A DNA stretch of 9,648 nucleotides, from contig JASIBJ010000466.1 of assembly GCA_030045215.1 (NCBI GenBank), forward strand, positions 1-9,648. The letters run 5' to 3'. Position 1 is the first letter of the stretch. The number at the start of each line of letters is the position of its first letter. Source of the DNA: Streptosporangiaceae bacterium (lineage in GTDB: Bacteria; Actinomycetota; Actinomycetes; Streptosporangiales; Streptosporangiaceae). This document shows positions 6,354 through 9,648 of this stretch, piece after piece. The notes under the pieces were generated by a model. That model saw only the letters and a list, made by a program, of their open reading frames with translations. It had not been told where the DNA came from and ran no database searches. The translations under genes and the position numbers were made by a program.

Positions 6354-8519
6354 GTGACCGACTCTTTCCCACGCCAGAACGCGAGGACCAGAAATTTCAC
6401 GCTCGGTGCGCCGAGGTCGTTCCAGATCTCGCCCGACGGCGGCACCGTGGCGTTCCTGCGCTCCCGCGGGGGGTCCGACCCGCTTACCTGCCTGTGGACC
6501 CTGGATGTGGCCAGCGGCCAGGAGCGGCTCATTGCCGACCCGGCCGACATCTTGATCGCTGGCGCCGCGGAGGACCCGGTCGAGCGGGCCCGCCGGGAGC
6601 GGGTCAGGGAGCGCGCCGCCGGCATCGTCGGCTTCGCGACCGACGCCGACCTCACGGTCGCGACCTTCGCTCTCGCTGGCCACGTTTACGCGGCCGACCT
6701 GCGCGAGGGCGGCGTGCGGCCGCTCCGGACCAGCACACCCGCCACCGATCCCCGCCCCGACCCGGCCGGCCGCCACGTGGCCTACGTCAACGGGGGCGCG
6801 CTCAAGGTCATCCCGCTGTCCGGCCCGCAAGCCGGACAGGAGCGCGTCCTGGCCAGGTCCGCCGACACGCAAGACGTCACCTACGGACTCGCGGACTTCA
6901 TCGCCGCCGAGGAGATGGGCCGCACCCGCGGGTACTGGTGGGCCCCGGACGGGTCGGCCATCCTTGTCGCACGCGTCGACGACTCCCCGGTCCAGCGCTG
7001 GCACATCGCCGAGCCGGCCCACCCAGAGCAGCCAGGCACGGTGGTGCACTACCCGGCCGCGGGCACGCCGAACGCAGTCGTCTCGCTTTTCGTCGCCTCG
7101 CTCGATGGCCGGGTGACCCCGGTCGAGTGGGACCTGCAGGCCTTTCCGTACCTGGTCACCGCCGAATGGAGCGCCGGGGACCCGCTTGTGGTCATACTGA
7201 GCCGGGACCAGCGCGAGATGCGCGTGCTCACCTTCGACCGGTCCGTAGGCTCAGCCGACGTCGTCAGGTCGGACAAGGACGCGGCCTGGGTCGACGTGGT
7301 GGAGGGGGTCCCGGCCAGGACAAGCAGCGGTCGCATCGTCTGGACTGCCGACCGCGACGGTGCGAAGCGGCTCGTCGCGGGCACCGCCGAGCAGCACTCG
7401 GCCGGGACTGCTGAGCTGCTGACGCCGCCCAGTCTCCAGGTACGCAGCGTCCTGTCCGTCGACGGCGACACAATCCTGTTCTCGGCCTCCACCGAGGATC
7501 CGGCGAGCACGTCGGTGTGGACCGCCGGCCAGGACGGGATTCAGCTTGTCAGCCAGGAGGCGGGCCTGCACGGCGGGCTGCTGGCAGGCGGCACGCTGGT
7601 GCTGACCAGCAAGACCCTCGCCGCCAGCGGCGTGACGGTGCGCGTCCTGCGCCCCGGCTCCGACGGCCAGCCGACCGAGGCCGCCACGATCGGCTCGCTG
7701 GCCGAGCAGCCGGCCCTGCCCGCACCGCGGGTCACGCTCAGCTATTCGAACGGACCAAGCCGGGTGCGTACCGCAATCTTGCTGCCCTCCTGGTACGAAC
7801 CGGGCTCAGGACGGCTGCCAGTGCTGTGCGACCCCTACGGCGGCCCGCACTCCCAGCGCGTGACGGCGGCCTATGACGCGTACCTAGCCTCGCAGTGGTT
7901 CGCCGATCAGGGCTTCGCGGTCGTGATCGCGGACGGTCGCGGCACTCCGGGCCGCGGCCCGGCATGGGACAGGACGGTAGAAGGAGACCTCGCCACCCCG
8001 GCGCTCGATGACCAGGTGGAGGCGCTGCACAGCGCGGCCGAGCAATGCGCTGACCTTGACTTGTCCAGGGTCGCGATCCGGGGCTGGTCGTTCGGCGGGT
8101 ACCTGTCCGCGCTCGCCGTGCTGCGCCGGCCCGATGTCTTCCACGCCGGCATCGCCGGCGCGCCGGTCACCGACTGGCGGCTGTATGACACCGGGTATAC
8201 CGAGCGCTACCTCGGCCTTCCTGAGCTCAGCCCGCAGGCCTACGAGCGCAGCTCGCTGCTGGCGGAGGCGGCCAACCTGACCCGGCCGCTGATGATCATC
8301 CATGGGCTCGCCGATGACAACGTCGTCGTGGCCCACTCGCTGCGGCTCTCGTCGGCCCTGCTGGTGGCCGGGCGGCCGCACACGGTTCTCCCGCTGTCCG
8401 GGGTCACCCACATGGCGGCTCAGGAGGAGGTGGCGGAGAACCTGCTGCTCCTGCAGGTCGAGTTCCTCTTCCGGGCCCTCGGACTGCAGCCGCTCGCCGA
8501 AGCAGACGGCAGCCGATGA
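6354..8519 (+). CDS. S9 family peptidase, dipeptidyl peptidase IV-like
   Basis: A 721-residue serine peptidase of the prolyl oligopeptidase clan, expected to release dipeptides (often X-Pro or X-Ala) from peptide N-termini. The first ~460 residues form the beta-propeller of the DPP IV N-terminal type, including the [14 protein letters not shown] segment whose Glu186-Glu187 pair corresponds to the residues that hold the substrate amino end in DPP IV. The C-terminal alpha/beta-hydrolase domain has the triad Ser579 (GWSFGGY), Asp654 (HGLADDNV) and His686 (GVTHMAAQ); the Asp-His spacing of 32 equals that of human DPP IV. There is no signal peptide or membrane anchor, so it is probably cytoplasmic. 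The GTG start is supported by the family-like N-terminus [19 protein letters not shown]. It is divergent from mshB, and its stop overlaps the next gene's start (ATGA), so the two are probably one operon. Confidence 0.93.
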   Translation: MTDSFPRQNARTRNFTLGAPRSFQISPDGGTVAFLRSRGGSDPLTCLWTLDVASGQERLIADPADILIAGAAEDPVERARRERVRERAAGIVGFATDADLTVATFALAGHVYAADLREGGVRPLRTSTPATDPRPDPAGRHVAYVNGGALKVIPLSGPQAGQERVLARSADTQDVTYGLADFIAAEEMGRTRGYWWAPDGSAILVARVDDSPVQRWHIAEPAHPEQPGTVVHYPAAGTPNAVVSLFVASLDGRVTPVEWDLQAFPYLVTAEWSAGDPLVVILSRDQREMRVLTFDRSVGSADVVRSDKDAAWVDVVEGVPARTSSGRIVWTADRDGAKRLVAGTAEQHSAGTAELLTPPSLQVRSVLSVDGDTILFSASTEDPASTSVWTAGQDGIQLVSQEAGLHGGLLAGGTLVLTSKTLAASGVTVRVLRPGSDGQPTEAATIGSLAEQPALPAPRVTLSYSNGPSRVRTAILLPSWYEPGSGRLPVLCDPYGGPHSQRVTAAYDAYLASQWFADQGFAVVIADGRGTPGRGPAWDRTVEGDLATPALDDQVEALHSAAEQCADLDLSRVAIRGWSFGGYLSALAVLRRPDVFHAGIAGAPVTDWRLYDTGYTERYLGLPELSPQAYERSSLLAEAANLTRPLMIIHGLADDNVVVAHSLRLSSALLVAGRPHTVLPLSGVTHMAAQEEVAENLLLLQVEFLFRALGLQPLAEADGSR

Positions 8520-9586
8520 CCGGCGGGATGCGAGCACGCGAGCTTGGCATAGCTCCCGGCGGGCTGGCGCCGGGGCCCTTCAACGCGATCACCGACGTGC
8601 CCGGTGTCCGGGTCGGCCACGCGACGCTGATCGAGGGCAGTGACATCCGCACCGGCGTGACCGCGATTGCGCACGACGCGCTGACCGGCCGGTCCACGCT
8701 TCCGGCCGGCCTGTTCGCGTTCAACGGGTTCGGCAAGATGGTCGGCAGTACTCAGGTAGACGAGCTGGGCGAGATCGAGACGCCGGTCCTGCTCACCAGC
8801 ACGCTGGCCACGTTCACGGTGGCGGACGCGGTGATCAGCTACATCCTGTCGCTGCCGGGGAACGAGGAGCTAGTCAGCGTCAACCCGTTCGTCGCCGAGA
8901 CCAACGACCGGTACTTGTCCGATACCCGCCGCCGGCCGATCACGGCCCAGCACGCGCTCGCGGCAATCCGGGACGCCGTCAGCGGCCCGGTGGCCGAGGG
9001 CTGCGTCGGCGCGGGCACCGGCACTGGCGCACTCGGCTTCAAGGCCGGCATCGGCACCGCGTCCCGACGGGTCCGGCGCGAGGAGGGGACGTCGACCGTT
9101 GGCGTGCTGGTCCAGGCCAACTTCGGCGGCACCCTGACGGTGCTGGGCGTCCCCATCCCGGCCCCGCGGGGGTTTCCTGGATCGTCTCCCTGGCCGGCCC
9201 AGCCGCCGGGGAACTCGTGCGTGATCGTGCTGGCCACCGACGCGCCGCTGGACTCGCGCCAGCTTGGCCGGGTAGCACGCCGTTGCATCACCGCGATGGC
9301 CAGAACCGGCTCGGACTTCTCCGGCCACAGCGGCGACTATGCGCTGGCCCTGAGCACAGCGGCCGACAGCGCGGAATCGGGCCGGGCGCACCTCGTTCCC
9401 GAAAATGATCTTAATGTTTTCTTCTCCGCCGCAATGGAGGCGACCGAGGAAGCCATTCTTAACTCGCTATTCATGGCCGAATCAATGACCGGCTATCGGG
9501 GACACTCGCGCCTCGCCGTGCCGCTCGACCAGGTACGGGACCTGGTCTCCCGCAACGACGCAGGCGGCACAGGGCCAGAGCGTTAA
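8516..9586 (+). CDS. P1 family peptidase (DmpA-like self-cleaving aminopeptidase)
   Basis: A 356-residue N-terminal-nucleophile peptidase related to DmpA (L-aminopeptidase/D-Ala-esterase) and the beta-peptidyl aminopeptidases. The precursor cuts itself into alpha and beta chains; the expected cut is Asn233-Ser234 in PGNSCVIVLATDAPL, making Ser234 the new N-terminal nucleophile. Other family marks are ITDVPGVRVGHATL (25-38), RTGVTAI (46-52), FNGFGKMVG (69-77), GCVGAGTGTGALGFKAGIG (162-180) and HSGDYALA (271-278). The ATG overlaps the S9 peptidase stop as ATGA, so translation is probably coupled and the two enzymes may act in sequence on peptides. Substrate choice (D- or L-amino acid, beta-peptide) cannot be told. 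Residues 217-229 just before the cleavage site look like a diverged copy of the 36-bp repeat found in mshB. Codons from about 9395 to 9500 use many more A/T third positions than the rest of the gene. Confidence 0.92.
   Translation: MTGGMRARELGIAPGGLAPGPFNAITDVPGVRVGHATLIEGSDIRTGVTAIAHDALTGRSTLPAGLFAFNGFGKMVGSTQVDELGEIETPVLLTSTLATFTVADAVISYILSLPGNEELVSVNPFVAETNDRYLSDTRRRPITAQHALAAIRDAVSGPVAEGCVGAGTGTGALGFKAGIGTASRRVRREEGTSTVGVLVQANFGGTLTVLGVPIPAPRGFPGSSPWPAQPPGNSCVIVLATDAPLDSRQLGRVARRCITAMARTGSDFSGHSGDYALALSTAADSAESGRAHLVPENDLNVFFSAAMEATEEAILNSLFMAESMTGYRGHSRLAVPLDQVRDLVSRNDAGGTGPER
9163..9198. repeat. Diverged third copy of the 36-bp repeat inside the P1 peptidase
   Basis: CCGCGGGGG (9164-9172) matches the mshB repeat exactly, and the following ~20 bases match at about 12 positions in the same register. 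The protein similarity is clearer: PRGFPGSSPWPA here against [12 protein letters not shown] on the same strand of the mshB repeats. The complementary strand reads GDDPGNPRGAG against [11 protein letters not shown]. The hairpin core has decayed. The copy occupies the linker before the predicted self-cleavage site, normally variable in this family. Confidence 0.6.
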
Positions 9587-9648
9587 GGCGGCCGGAACTG
9601 TGCTATGTAGTAAGAGTCACACGGCGCAAACTCCCGCGTGAGGCCGGA
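9587..9648. other. Downstream region after the P1 peptidase
   Basis: These last 62 bases follow the TAA stop. They hold a short AT-richer patch (TGCTATGTAGTAAGAG) but no clear terminator hairpin, start codon with ribosome site, or repeat that I can support. Confidence 0.4.

Noticed and set aside
6301..6372. A longer MshB starting at an ATG at 6372 (24 extra residues)
   Set aside because: It would overlap the start of the divergent S9 peptidase and remove the promoter space; the extra residues are Pro/Arg-rich and unlike the family, and the ATG at 6300 has a -10-like hexamer at leaderless distance.
6460..6482. CCGCGGGGGGTCCGACCC in the S9 gene as a fourth copy of the hairpin repeat
   Set aside because: The match is short, and the encoded [15 protein letters not shown] is the normal family sequence at this position, so no insertion is needed to explain it.
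6297..7049. Minus-strand open frame opposite the S9 peptidase
   Set aside because: It lies antisense to a gene with an intact catalytic triad and propeller motifs, and its composition is that of a shadow frame.
6077..7414. Long + strand open frame overlapping mshB and the S9 peptidase
   Set aside because: Its translation is Arg/Pro/Gly-rich with no family features and runs in another frame of the S9 gene; long spurious frames are expected at this GC content.

Overview
The window is GC-rich throughout, with mostly G/C third codon positions. It carries a mycothiol biosynthesis gene (mshB), a large AAA-ATPase LuxR regulator, and start sites that look leaderless. Together these point to an actinomycete chromosome; genus or species cannot be decided from the sequence alone. 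There are no tRNA, rRNA, CRISPR, transposase, integrase or phage genes, so this looks like ordinary chromosomal housekeeping and accessory sequence rather than an island.

Layout from left to right. (1) The 3' two thirds of an ornithine aminotransferase gene (rocD, + strand) ends 13 bp from a convergent gene. (2) That gene is a 1037-residue LAL-type regulator on the minus strand. Its start codon overlaps the stop of a 63-residue basic small protein that has a near-perfect Shine-Dalgarno, so the pair looks like a translationally coupled two-gene unit. (3) Upstream of the pair is a 178-bp gap with a 19-bp near-perfect palindrome and a tandem 9-bp repeat, the best candidate control region in the window. 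(4) Further up on the minus strand are an NTF2/SnoaL-like small protein, a four-helix membrane protein of the DUF6113 type, and mshB. (5) mshB is divergent, across a 53-bp gap, from a two-gene + strand operon: a DPP IV-type S9 peptidase and a P1-family (DmpA-like) self-cleaving aminopeptidase, joined by an ATGA overlap. The window ends 62 bp after the second peptidase.

How the genes work together: MshB makes the GlcN-Ins intermediate of mycothiol, and the adjacent DUF6113 membrane protein is a frequent but uncharacterised neighbour. The two peptidases probably act one after the other in peptide breakdown (dipeptide release, then aminopeptidase trimming), and rocD feeds ornithine carbon and nitrogen into glutamate/proline metabolism. 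Any functional link between these units is inference.

The most unusual feature is a 36-bp GC-rich hairpin repeat. Two tandem copies are translated inside the N-terminus of MshB. A diverged third copy is read in frame from the opposite strand inside the P1 peptidase, just before its predicted self-cleavage site. This looks like a small dispersed element that can be tolerated inside genes on either strand.
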